Origin: Candidatus Formimonas warabiya
GTDB taxonomy: Bacteria; Bacillota; Dehalobacteriia; Dehalobacteriales; Dehalobacteriaceae
Reading direction: 5' to 3'
Assembly (NCBI RefSeq): GCF_002777255.1
Contig: NZ_CP017634.1
Span: 1,624,903-1,688,902 of the forward strand
Length of the DNA stretch: 64,000 bases
Shown here: piece after piece, positions 37,182 to 46,436 of the stretch
Numbering within the stretch: position 1 is the stretch's first letter
Layout of the letters: each line of letters starts with the position of its first letter
The notes under the pieces: model-generated
What the model was told of the DNA's origin: nothing
Seen by the model: the letters and a program-made list of their open reading frames with translations, nothing else
Databases searched by the model: none
Program-made: the position numbers and the translations under genes

Positions 37182-38281
37182 ATTACTCCTCCCATAACCC
37201 GTTTCACCATACGCTGTCTTTTATTGACCCAATTGATATATTCCATTGCAGAGGCAGGAGCTAGACCAAGCTCCTCCAGTGTTTCCGTGACACGTTTTAC
37301 CGTCCTGTTCCCATCTTCAATATCAAGATCGCTATTTGATACTCCGGCCAGTCCGGCCTGGGGAGGGATGATGGATGTAACTACATTGGCGCCGGCGTCC
37401 AACCTTTGTTTTAGTCCATTAATCCCATCTACATCCAGGGAAGCCGGGATCAAGCGGTCCGGGAACATTAGTCTCATCACGGCAATAATAATTAATTCGC
37501 GCATGCGCGAGGGCGGTGTCCATTCTCCCATCGGCGTTTGTTTTTGGGGAACAAAAGTCATTACTCTAACCTGTTCCGCTCCCAGATTTTCCATATTCAG
37601 AAGAGAGTTGGCCACATCCAGGTCCGTATCTCCGATTCCGGTGAGAATTCCTTCTTCTATCAACATACCTATTCGATGAGCAGCCTCTTTCGCTGCAAAG
37701 CGTTCCTCATAATCCTGATACAGCCTCAATTTGGCATACAATTCGGGGGTATGGGTTTCTTGGTATAAGGCATACCAGTTTACGCCCAGCCTCTTAAATT
37801 CTTTCATAATCCTTTGGGGAACGACACCGGGGGAAATCATCAATGGCAGGTCCGTACTCTTTTTTACTTTTTCAATGATGCCGCATAGTTTATCTAGCCT
37901 TGCATCACCTAGTATAAATTCCGGGTCTTCCCCCATCGTCAGGTCCAGCAAATGCACGCCGGATTCCGCCAGCGAGGAGGCGGTCTCCACGATCTCTGCT
38001 TCATTCTTCCGGTAACGGCTTAAGCTTTGATTAGATTTTCGGTAAAGGCAAAAGCTGCAATCATTCCGGCAATGGGTAGAAAAATAAACAAAGCCATATA
38101 AAAATATTTTGTTCTCAAAATGCTTGCAGCGCAGTCTTCTCGCCGTGCTAAAGATTTGACTGATTTCTTCCTGCCTGTTTAATCCCAACAAATAGAGGAT
38201 TTCTTTTTTTGATAAAGTTATTTCATGATAAGCCCGGTCTAAAATTTGTGCTAAATAATCATAACCATCTATTTGGATCAT
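37178..38281 (-). CDS. pylB: 3-methylornithine synthase PylB
   Basis: Radical SAM mutase that turns lysine into 3-methyl-D-ornithine, the first step of pyrrolysine synthesis. The cluster motif CRNDCSFCLYRKSN (CxxxCxxC) is at about residue 70. Further family blocks are LLDLTMGEDPEFI, MISPGVVPQ, NWYALYQETHTPELY and TSIIPPQAGLAGVSNSDLDI. About 367 residues, normal length. ATG at 38281 has AAGGTGG six bases upstream. It lies about 75 bases downstream of the tRNA-Pyl gene. Confidence 0.94.
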   Translation of the reverse strand: MIQIDGYDYLAQILDRAYHEITLSKKEILYLLGLNRQEEISQIFSTARRLRCKHFENKIFLYGFVYFSTHCRNDCSFCLYRKSNQSLSRYRKNEAEIVETASSLAESGVHLLDLTMGEDPEFILGDARLDKLCGIIEKVKKSTDLPLMISPGVVPQRIMKEFKRLGVNWYALYQETHTPELYAKLRLYQDYEERFAAKEAAHRIGMLIEEGILTGIGDTDLDVANSLLNMENLGAEQVRVMTFVPQKQTPMGEWTPPSRMRELIIIAVMRLMFPDRLIPASLDVDGINGLKQRLDAGANVVTSIIPPQAGLAGVSNSDLDIEDGNRTVKRVTETLEELGLAPASAMEYINWVNKRQRMVKRVMGGVI

Positions 38282-38355
38282 GGAATCCACCTTCTATCAC
38301 TTTTAAATAATCCTTTACCAAGACGGAAGACCTGCCGAGGATACCGGGCAAAAAC

Positions 38356-38427
38356 TGGCGGGGAGTCCGGGAGCTGCACCCGGCTGCACGAATTTAGAGT
38401 CCGCGTGATCTATCCGATCCACCCCCC
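38356..38427 (-). tRNA. pylT: tRNA-Pyl (amber suppressor, anticodon CUA)
   Basis: The minus strand folds into the unusual pyrrolysine tRNA. It has acceptor GGGGGGT/ACTCCCC, only one base before a 4-bp D stem (GATC/GATC), and a small D loop. A 6-bp anticodon stem flanks the loop CTCTAAA with anticodon CTA at 38395-38397. A three-base variable region follows, then a T stem CCGGG/CCCGG. This matches bacterial (Desulfitobacterium-like) tRNA-Pyl closely. The 3' end is GCCA; CCA as such is not encoded. It reads the TAG codons in the two mttB genes nearby. Confidence 0.95.
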
Positions 38428-38476
38428 CTATTCAGTACAAATCGCGTTAATGTCTATTGCTTAATTAATCATAATT

Positions 38477-39430
38477 TTAGGTTACAATCTGATTGGCAGG
38501 ATTTTCAGCCTGTTCCAGCAGTTTTTTTTCCTGAGCACGTTCAGTAAGTTGCAGCCAGGTGAGGGCTGCCAAAACAATGGCAATTCCCAACATCTGGGAT
38601 CCCATCAGGCTTTGTTGAAATATGACAAAACCTAAAATCGACGCGACCACCGGGTCCAGACTGTACATGATTGTTACGAGGGGAGCCTCTAAATATCCAT
38701 AGGCAGTTAATAAGAAGTAATAGCTTAAAACCATCGGAAAAATGCCAAACCCTAAGATGGCAAGGATTACCGGGAAACCATGGGCTTGGACATTGGTAAC
38801 AACCTCTCCAATTACACTCCAGGGAGGATTCATAAAAGATAAAACGATAATGGCAAACAAGTTGGTATACATTAGATATGCGTCATAATCATACCCCAGG
38901 TCCACCGCCCACTTACAGAGAAGAAATCCCCCGGCAAAAGAAAGTATTACCAGTGCCATCCAAAAAAGCCCTATGGAACTAGCGGCTATCGTACCAAACA
39001 CATTTAATATTAATGAGATGCCCAAAATTGTTGCTATGCCGGAAAACACCTTAACTAATGTTATTTTGTTATTCCACAAAAGTCTGGCCGCAATCATGAC
39101 GATAAAGTAGTTTAAAAAAGTAAGAATGGAGGCAACCGCCAGAGGAACACCTTTACTCAAAGCTACGGCATAGCACCAGGTAGATCCTATTACCCCAATA
39201 ACCCCTACTAAAACATAGATAATTAGTCCCCTTAGATCAACTTTTAATACTTGGGGCTTCTGGATTAATACCCTGGCCAGAAAAAAGATCACCATCAAGG
39301 CTGGTCCTAAAATGGAAATTGCCGTTTCCGTAAACCCGAAACCGATCAAAAAATTTACAAAGGTGCCAAAGGTACCCCAACAAACACCTGCTAATATCGC
39401 ATAAACAAATCCTTTCATGGTATTACTCAT
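38477..39430 (-). CDS. EamA/DMT-family transporter
   Basis: 317 residues, about ten membrane segments in two EamA repeats (GFVYAILAGVCWGTFGTFVN near the start; AILGFGIFPMVLSYYFLLTA in the second half). DMT exporters move amino acids, amines or other small metabolites. Its place between mttB and pylT/pylB suggests transport of a methylated amine or a Pyl-related metabolite, but specificity cannot be read from sequence. Confidence 0.85.
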   Translation of the reverse strand: MSNTMKGFVYAILAGVCWGTFGTFVNFLIGFGFTETAISILGPALMVIFFLARVLIQKPQVLKVDLRGLIIYVLVGVIGVIGSTWCYAVALSKGVPLAVASILTFLNYFIVMIAARLLWNNKITLVKVFSGIATILGISLILNVFGTIAASSIGLFWMALVILSFAGGFLLCKWAVDLGYDYDAYLMYTNLFAIIVLSFMNPPWSVIGEVVTNVQAHGFPVILAILGFGIFPMVLSYYFLLTAYGYLEAPLVTIMYSLDPVVASILGFVIFQQSLMGSQMLGIAIVLAALTWLQLTERAQEKKLLEQAENPANQIVT

Positions 39431-39471
39431 TGACAGCAGCCCCTTTCGTTTTTTGTTTCTTTATTTGATGA

Positions 39472-39519
39472 TGTGTTGTTAGACTGTACAGGCACCTACC
39501 CGCTTAGTCTAACAACACA
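39472..39519. other. Perfect 14-bp stem-loop between mttB and the EamA gene
   Basis: TGTGTTGTTAGACT (39472-39485) pairs with AGTCTAACAACACA (39506-39519) around a 20-base loop. No T run follows, so it is more likely an mRNA-stability or processing element than an intrinsic terminator. Confidence 0.65.
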
Positions 39520-39530
39520 AATACTCCGGG

Positions 39531-41009
39531 CTATTTCTTGGTTGCCAATACTTTTTCAGCATTTGTTACGATTTGGCGGATTTTGGTAATAACTTCTTCG
39601 GGCAATACTTGGGGTTTATGGTGTTCAAGGATTCTTTGAGCCTCCTCGGCAGCTCTTTCTGCCATATCTTTGCTGCCCTTGCTTTTCCAGTCCTCACGGT
39701 TATTCCTGTCCATGATTTTAGGTACAGACTGAAGCTGCTTAAATAATCTAAATGTATGTTCTTCACCCAGGTATTGTCCCTTAATACCTACACTATGAAT
39801 CACATCCACAGCCAGAGTCTCTTCATTCACAGGTACACCGGCCAGGACGGTTTTAAACATTCTGATAAAATCGGCATCCGCAACCACTTGGCCAAGGCTC
39901 ATGATGATTCCACTGTCTAACATTCCCGGTCCGTAAATCATATTAGCCCCTGCTAATATGGGTAGGATGGCTGTTAAAGTTTTTTCATGGCCAGCTTGCA
40001 TATCCGGTACCTTGCTGTCAGTCTACCCACCGGCTACTAAACTGGGAACGTTGTACATTCTGCATAAAGCCGCAACCCCTGCACTAATTAAACCCAGTTC
40101 GGGACATCCTACCATTGCGGCTGCATTATGTCTCATGTCTAATGTTCCCGTAGAACTGCCGTAAATAAATGGCGTGCCCCTATTAACAAGTTGCGATAGA
40201 GTTAGGGCGCCAAGAATTTCTGCATTCATGACTACTAATGCACCAGCCAAAGTAACAGGACCCATACCGCCTGACATCGCCATAGACAAAATCATTGCCG
40301 GAATCCGCGCTTTAGCTGCCTCAATTGTGGCGGCCACAGTGCTTTCCGGAATTGTTAGAGGACTAATGGTACAACCCCCAAGCATCATGATTGGGCGTTC
40401 CTTAAGATTATCCATACCACCCGCTGCTGCTGCGCCCATTTCTAATAGAATCTGTGCTGTTTGTTTGTTTTCCGGGCTGGCTAAAACGTTTTTGGAGGTA
40501 TTGGTCAGTGGGGCTTCAAAGCCATGAATACATGCTACATGGGGATCAACATCACGAGCAACCATCGTGTCAAAACAGAAATCATATTCATCCAGGTAAT
40601 CAACAATCCTTGCACAGTCAGCTATATCTTGCTTGGTCGTTTCTCGTAAAACCCCTGTATATGGGTCTACAATTTCAATACCTAAACCAAAAGGACAAAA
40701 ATATACTCTACCCTCTTCAAGAATAATGTCATACTTGGGGTCTTTTCCTGCCAGGAAAACACTTGCGGGAGCACTCTTTATGGCTTCTTCAACCATATAT
40801 CCCGGTATTTTAACCACTTTCTTTTGATGATCAACGATCGCTCCACCCCGTTCAAAATACTCCAAAGCTTCCTCATCAGTAATGTTTAACCCTGTTCTTT
40901 CAAGCACTTCCAATGTAGCCAAATGTATAAAATGCAAGTCCCCTTCCGAAAACAACTGTAGGCTTGCCCCAGAAAATGAGGCATATCCGGCGTTCGTGTT
41001 TCGTTTCAC
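39531..41009 (-). CDS. mttB: Trimethylamine-type methyltransferase MttB with pyrrolysine (copy B)
   Basis: One gene read through an in-frame TAG at 40023-40025 (codon 329), giving 492 residues. The two halves are in the same frame with seven sense codons (TDSKVPD) between the TAG and the next Met. The context PSLVAGG-TAG-TDSK matches the pyrrolysine site of MttB enzymes, which methylate a corrinoid protein from trimethylamine. GTG at 41009 is preferred over the TTG one codon earlier; GGGAGGG lies seven bases upstream. Upstream MttB copy A is 67 bases away, so the two probably share a transcript. No stop or frameshift other than the TAG is seen. Confidence 0.93.
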
Positions 41010-41075
41010 CAATTACCCTCCCTTAATCAAATTTTCTCTATAAGTCCAACCTGTTGTTCTATCCTCCCTCCCCGG

Positions 41076-42545
41076 TTATTTGATTCCCAGCTCCTTTTCA
41101 ATCTGCTCGATAGTTGATCTAATCTCTGATGCCACTTTTTCCGGAAGCGGATCAGGTTTTTGGGTTGCTAGTATATTTAATACCTCTTCCTTTGCTTTTC
41201 CAATCAAATTAGGTTTGCCTTGTTCAATCCATGCATCCCTGTTTGTCCTGTCGATCAATCGCGGGGATACATGGGCACTCTTCATGTGAGTCATGGTATG
41301 GTCTTCCATCAGGAAGTGACCACCGGCACCTACCTGCTTGATCACATCCACTGCCATACTTTCATCATTTACGGGTATCCCCTGAAGAAGCCTTCTTAGC
41401 ATCCTAACCATTTCGTTGTCTGCAACATACTGGGCATAACCAAAGGTCATTCCCATCTCTAACATCCCTGATCCGTAAATGATGTTAGCCCCTGCCAACA
41501 TCGGGAGCATATAAGTTAGAGTTTTCTCATGCCCGGCTTGCAGATCGGAATCTTTACTGTCTGCCTACCCGCCAGCTACAAAACTCGGTAAATTATAGAA
41601 TTGGGCCAACTTAGCAACAGCACTGCTAATAAGGCTTAATTCCGGGCTACCGACTGTAGCCATCGCTTTCCTTAAATCCAGGTTGGTCGTGGAGCTTCCG
41701 TATATAACCGGCGCACCTTTTTGAACTAATTGACTTAGTACAACTCCTGTCAATAACTCAGCATTTTGGGTGACTAAAGTTCCAGCCAATGTAACAGGAC
41801 TTGTCCCTCCTGCCATTGCCATCGAGACCAGCAAAAAGGGCAATTCGGCTTTTGCGTACTCAATCATACTTTCACAAAGTCCCTCAGACCATGACAAAGG
41901 GCTAATTGGGCATCCACCTCCGGTAATAATGGGACGGTCTTTTAATTTTTCTTTACCACCTATTACTTTCCCGGCCATTTCAATTAATACTTGGGCTGAA
42001 TGCGTGTCCTCGGGGCTGGTAAAAACATGTTTTGTCGTATTATTGATGTGCCCTTCAAAGGAATGGTAACAAACGGTTCTTTGATCTACGTCTCTAGGTA
42101 TTACCGTGTCAAAGCAAAAATCCATTTGGTCTAAAGCATCTGTGATGGTGGCCAGTTGGCAGATATCCTTTTTGGTTGATTTCCGATATTCTCCATTTTC
42201 ATCAACAACCATAACCCCGGTTCCAAAAGGAATAAAGTTTACTCGACCGTACTCCAAGATCACATCGTTTTTGGGATCTCTTCCCGCCATCAAAACCTTA
42301 CCCGGAGCTGTACGTACGGCTTCCTCCACCATATAGGCGGGAATTTTGACATTCTGTTTCTCTCTATCAACTTTAGCTCCACCCTGTTCAAAAATATCCA
42401 TAGCCTTAGGACTTTGCACATTAATACCTGTTTTTCCCATTACCTCAAGGGTATTTGAGTGAATTGCTTCAAGATCATTGTCCGAAAACAATTGAACTCC
42501 ACAGCCAACCCATGTGTTATACCCTGCTGCTGTGTTTCTTTTCAT
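41076..42545 (-). CDS. mttB: Trimethylamine-type methyltransferase MttB with pyrrolysine (copy A)
   Basis: One gene with an in-frame TAG at 41565-41567 (codon 327), 489 residues in total. Around it the protein reads PSFVAGG-TAG-ADSKDSDLQAGHEK. The downstream half keeps the family blocks MLAGANIIYGSGMLEMGM and LLQGIPVNDESMAVDVI. ATG at 42545 follows GGAGGTG by six bases; the earlier in-frame TTG overlaps that site. A sigma-54 promoter lies about 100 bases upstream. By eye it shares about half its residues with copy B, so the two may differ in substrate or are old duplicates. Confidence 0.94.
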
Positions 42546-42643
42546 AACTTGCACCTCCAATGTTTCAGCATGATGTTAGTTAAATGTAAAAATCAAGGTC
42601 TTACTAATCACCTCACAACTTTCTTAAGATAACACTATTAAAT

Positions 42644-42659
42644 AGCAAAAGGTTTGCCA
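42644..42659 (-). promoter_or_regulatory. Sigma-54 (-24/-12) promoter of the mttB pair
   Basis: Minus strand TGGCAA-ACCTT-TTGCT, with GG and GC ten bases apart. It is 99 bases upstream of the mttB copy A start and just downstream of the PAS/AAA+ activator gene that presumably drives it. Confidence 0.8.
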
Positions 42660-42745
42660 ATTATCGCGAATAAAATTGAAACCTAAAAGCCGTTGAAATA
42701 TAAGGGATTTCCAATTTCTTAAGTTGAATTCCCTCCAATAAAAAA

Positions 42746-42778
42746 AGGCTAACTGTAATAGAATATTACAGTTAGCCT
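42746..42778 (-). terminator. Terminator after the second sigma-54 activator
   Basis: Perfect 15-bp stem AGGCTAACTGTAATA/TATTACAGTTAGCCT with loop GAA, followed by a T run on the minus strand. A smaller palindrome GCGTAAT/ATTACGC lies just upstream at about 42799-42817. Confidence 0.9.
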
Positions 42779-42840
42779 GGAAAGCTCTTAGTTATAAGGC
42801 GTAATGAAATATTACGCGTAATGATTGATTACACCCAAAA

Positions 42841-44304
42841 TTACCTCCCTAAAACCCGATCTTTGTTATCTAGTTTTACCCCTAATTTTTTTATTCGATA
42901 ATAAAGTGCCTCACGGAAAATACCCAGCTCAGCTGCTGCTTTGGTAATATTCTCGTTGGTTCTTTGCAATGTATCTTCAATTACCTTTTTCTCTACACCC
43001 AACAAAATATCATGAAGAGTGCCCGTTTTTGAAAACTCAGTGGCATTATTATTTTTGAATTTTAATAGTCTTTCCTTAAAATATATTGGTAAGTTATCAA
43101 CACCTAATTCCTCTTGATCACTTTCCACGGAACTTATCGAGCCTTCTAAAACATTTTGAAGTTCTCTGATGTTTCCTGGCCAATCAAACTGATCGAATAA
43201 TTGTAACAGATCAGGAGAAACCCGCTTCAAAAATAAACCATACCTGGCACAATACTGCTTTAAAAAATAATTACATAATTCTTTTATGTCATCTTTTCTT
43301 TCTCGTAAAGGAGGGATATACAGCGTTACCGTGGCAAGCCTGTAAAAGACGTCTGGTCGAATTGTCTGGTTTTTGATTGCAACAAATGGATCAATATTAG
43401 TGGCACTAATAATTCTACAATTAATAGGACGTAAAGTTTTACTCCCGATTCTTCGTACCATTTTATCCTGAAGCACCCTCAAAAGCTTTGCCTGGAGCCA
43501 TATCGGCATCGAATTGATCTCATCCAAAAAAATTGTCCCATCTTCCGCCTGTTCAAAAAGCCCCGGAGCTTCAACAGCCCCGGTAAAAGCCCCTTTGACA
43601 GTACCAAAAAGCAAGCTTTCAAGTAAAGTGTCAGGAATAGCAGCACAATTTATCGGAACGAAAGGTCCTTTTGCATATAAGCTTGCATTATGAATCCCAT
43701 GTGCGAATAATTCTTTACCAGTACCTGTTTCACCGAAAATTAATATCGGTGAATCTTTTTTAGCAATTTTCCTGGCAAATGTCACGGTTTCTCTTATTTT
43801 AGGACTTACTCCAACAATGTCGTCTAAAAGATATTCGGCTCCACTATTACAAATATCTGTACTCTGTTTATATGCCAACCTTTTCTTTATTTCTAAAGTC
43901 TTGCCGATAAACTCCCCGAATTGATTTAGATCACGCCCTATAGTGAATACCCCGGATAGTTTATTCTTATAATAAAATGGGAAGGAACTGATAATAATGT
44001 CTGTTTTCCGGCCATTAGGGAGTAGAAATTCAAAATACTGTTCATATAATGGTTTCCCGGATTCAATAACTTTTTCAGTAACTTGTTCCTGAAAGTTAGC
44101 CCCTTGATATACTTCTTTTTCAGCTCTTCCAAGTACCTCTTCTCTTCTCATACCTTCTGTCTTCTCAACTTCACGATTATATAGCTCTATTTCACCCTTT
44201 TGATTAGTTGCATATACCCCTTCGTGAATGGTATCAATAATGGTTCTTAATAGCTGGTTCTGTCGCTCAAGCTCCTCAATCTTATCTTTTTCACTGCACT
44301 CCAC
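42841..44304 (-). CDS. PAS-AAA+-Fis sigma-54 transcription activator (paralogue)
   Basis: 487 residues, same layout as the activator at 32.5 kb: PAS (IIDTIHEGVYATNQKGEIELYN), AAA+ (GETGTGKELFAHGIHNAS; GAFTGA; GTIFLDEINSMP; WPGNIRELQNVL) and C-terminal Fis helix-turn-helix (ITKAAAELGIFREALYYRI). It stands directly upstream of the mttB pair and its promoter. The differing PAS and helix-turn-helix suggest separate signals and target sites from its twin. Confidence 0.95.
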   Translation of the reverse strand: MECSEKDKIEELERQNQLLRTIIDTIHEGVYATNQKGEIELYNREVEKTEGMRREEVLGRAEKEVYQGANFQEQVTEKVIESGKPLYEQYFEFLLPNGRKTDIIISSFPFYYKNKLSGVFTIGRDLNQFGEFIGKTLEIKKRLAYKQSTDICNSGAEYLLDDIVGVSPKIRETVTFARKIAKKDSPILIFGETGTGKELFAHGIHNASLYAKGPFVPINCAAIPDTLLESLLFGTVKGAFTGAVEAPGLFEQAEDGTIFLDEINSMPIWLQAKLLRVLQDKMVRRIGSKTLRPINCRIISATNIDPFVAIKNQTIRPDVFYRLATVTLYIPPLRERKDDIKELCNYFLKQYCARYGLFLKRVSPDLLQLFDQFDWPGNIRELQNVLEGSISSVESDQEELGVDNLPIYFKERLLKFKNNNATEFSKTGTLHDILLGVEKKVIEDTLQRTNENITKAAAELGIFREALYYRIKKLGVKLDNKDRVLGR

Positions 44305-44438
44305 TTTTTGTTCCTCCTCTCGGAACCACTTTGAGGTTTAGCCCAAGAAAAAAGTTAAAATAATATTCTATAATTATTTTTGGTATCCTCCCGTGGATAA
44401 TAAAGAATAAAAAGAATTACTTTTATTTTCAGGGACAT

Positions 44439-44737
44439 TTAGGATAAGGCTGATCTTCCTCTTTTATCATTAGCAATTAAGTAAATGGACCAGAACCATA
44501 TTGTTAAATCAAGCTTGCTCCGATGCATCACTGTTCCGGCCGTAACGATGTTTGATGTGCACATTTTCTGCATTCATAAAGCTTCCGGGTAGCTATATAA
44601 TAATACTCACTATGACCACATTTAGGGCACGTAAAACCTTCCGGCCACCTTTTATCAAATGAATATTTCTCACATGAGTCTTCGGTATTGAACTTTCTTT
44701 GGAATTCGATTAGATTAAACTCTTCTGCTGTGGCCAT
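44439..44737 (-). pseudogene. Truncated, frameshifted IS1595-family transposase
   Basis: Only the N-terminus remains. It starts MATAEEFNLIEFQRKF with GGAGGGGG upstream, then has the zinc ribbon CPKCGHSEYYYIATRKLYEC and CAHQTS. The frame shifts at about 44555, after which the next frame continues TAGTVMHRSKLDLTIWFW and ANDKRGRSALS before a stop. The catalytic domain is missing. 44,738-45,039 shows nothing else except a TATAAT at 45014-45019 belonging to hicA. Confidence 0.85.
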
Positions 44738-45039
44738 GGATACCCCCTCCCGAACATTAGTTCTATTATTAGAGTATCGAACTGTCGTTCGAAAGTCAAT
44801 GTTTTTACCAATTTCCTGAGACAAAGTTCAGAATCGAAACGTACGTTTGGTAAGATTGCAATATTTGGGGATGATTTTTTTGCTAAGATGGTATCAACGA
44901 CCAGAAGATTAAGTAACAAAATAAATAAAATCAGTAAATAGAGCTGTTTTTTAGCAACTCCTACCGGCTATAAAAATTTTAACAATCTCCTTTTTATACG
45001 TATTTGTACGTGTTATAATGAATTTGAGAGGTGAGAGTA

Positions 45040-45180
45040 ATGAAACGACGAGATATCGACAAACTATTAAAAGCATCTGGTTGGATCATAACCCCTGGCA
45101 AAAGGCACGACATGGCTAAGCATCCCGACAAGCCAGGAATTAAAATCCCCCTCCCACGACATACAGAAATAAACGGGTAA
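45040..45180 (+). CDS. hicA: HicA-type mRNA interferase toxin, shortened by a premature stop
   Basis: Starts MKRRDIDKLLKASGWIITPG and continues KRHDMAKHPDKPG with the HicA active-site His. It matches the HicA fold of about 60 residues, a ribosome-independent mRNA endonuclease. A TAA at 45178-45180 stops it at 46 residues. The missing tail TAQGILEEAGLK follows in frame to a TAG at 45219, so a single base change explains the truncation. GAGAGGTGA precedes the ATG and TATAAT lies at 45014-45019. An inverted repeat TACGTA-TT-TGTACGT overlaps the promoter and may be the operator. Confidence 0.75.
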   Translation: MKRRDIDKLLKASGWIITPGKRHDMAKHPDKPGIKIPLPRHTEING

Positions 45181-45282
45181 ACAGCACAAGGTATCTTAGA
45201 GGAAGCGGGGCTCAAATAGCCCCCGTCTTCCGATAAATAAAAAAATAAATGATTTTAATGTTTTTCTGAAAGGAGAATTAGC

Positions 45283-45318
45283 GTGAAAACATTCTCTGCA
45301 AGAGTCGAAGACCCCTGA
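45283..45318 (+). pseudogene. Possible remnant of the cognate hicB
   Basis: AAAGGAG and GTG open a frame reading VKTFSARVEDP before a stop. This resembles the start of small HicB antitoxins (MKTFTARxExDP). If so, the rest was lost when the IS110 element next door arrived. Eleven codons are too few for certainty. Confidence 0.35.
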
Positions 45319-45371
45319 GCTTAAAAAAGAGTATAGCAAACAAGCCCTAACAGGAACAGAGCTCAGAAAGA

Positions 45372-46436
45372 TTAAGCAGGTAGCGCGATATGTTCTTGGC
45401 TTACGATACCATGAGCAACCAAGAGTTTAGCAGCTTGCCTCAAAGCTTTCTCCTTTTGCTTATTACGAAGCTCCGCCGGCATATCAACATGGTAGAGGTC
45501 ACAAGGATTGAAGACCTCACCGGATTGGAGCATGTGATAAGCGGCTGTGAGAATCATTCTGGCAATGGCGATAATGGCTCGCTTCTTTCCTCGGCGCTTG
45601 GCGATCCGCTCATATTTGATGCGGTAGTAAGCGGAAGAATTCGATTTCACAGCGGCATGGGCTGCTTGTACGAGAGCAGGCTTGAGATAAACCCCGGTCC
45701 TTGTAATGCGAACCGACTTCTTTTTGCCTGCGGATTGATTGTTGCCGGGCGTTAGACCTCCCCAGCAGCATAAGCGTTTCGAGGATGAGAACTGAGACAT
45801 ATCCGTACCAATCTCGGAGAGGATCGTAATGGCGATGTTACGGTCAACTCCGGGAATGGTACACAATAAGGCAATGGCGCTTTCCAAGGGTGCAGCCAAC
45901 CTGGCGATGGTTTGGTCGAGGTCAGCAATGAGTTGCTCCACGAAATCCAAGTGTTTGCGGACGAAACGGATGCGTGTCTTCTGTTCCTCTGTCATTTGAA
46001 AACCCTCAATAGATTCGATGACCTCGTCGGCTTTCTTCTTCAAGGAGCGTTGCAGCAAGGAAACGCAATGTTTTGGATCGAAGGAATCAGAGTTTACAAG
46101 GTAGTCCGTGATGGAAGAGGCAGATTTGCCAAACATATCGGAAACGACAGCATCAAGAGCGACATTGCAAACGGTGAAAGCGTTCTGAAAGCGGTTCTTC
46201 TCACTAGACTTACAGGAAACCAGCTTGAAGCGGTATCGCGTATACTCCCGCAAAATACGGATGTTCTTAGACGGGATAAAGCTGCCGGGAACCAGACCGA
46301 GGCGAAAAAGATCGCCGATCCACTTAGAATCCTTGACATCATCCTTGTTGCCCTTAACAGCAGCAACCCACTTGGGATTGGCGACGGTAACGTGGATGCT
46401 GTCCTCCAGCAAATTGTAAATGGGAACATGTAGGCT
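45372..46436 (-). mobile_element. IS110 transposase, C-terminal exon
   Basis: About 350 codons of an IS110-family transposase. It opens at PIYNLLEDSIHVTVANPKWV and contains the second catalytic region (IPGVDRNIAITILSEIGTDM; CCWGGLTPGNNQSAG; KKSVRITRTGVYLKPALVQA). The N-terminal DEDD part lies on the other side of the group II intron at about 48,850-49,112. Ligating the two gives a normal IS110 transposase. The apparent GTG start at 46442 is intron sequence. Confidence 0.88.

Noticed and set aside
39531..40001. Separate gene for the C-terminal part of MttB copy B
   Set aside because: Same frame as the upstream part with only a TAG between, in the known pyrrolysine context. It is the second half of one gene.
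41076..42560. MttB copy A as a pseudogene
   Set aside because: The only stop is the TAG at the conserved Pyl site; all other family blocks are intact, and a tRNA-Pyl gene lies nearby.
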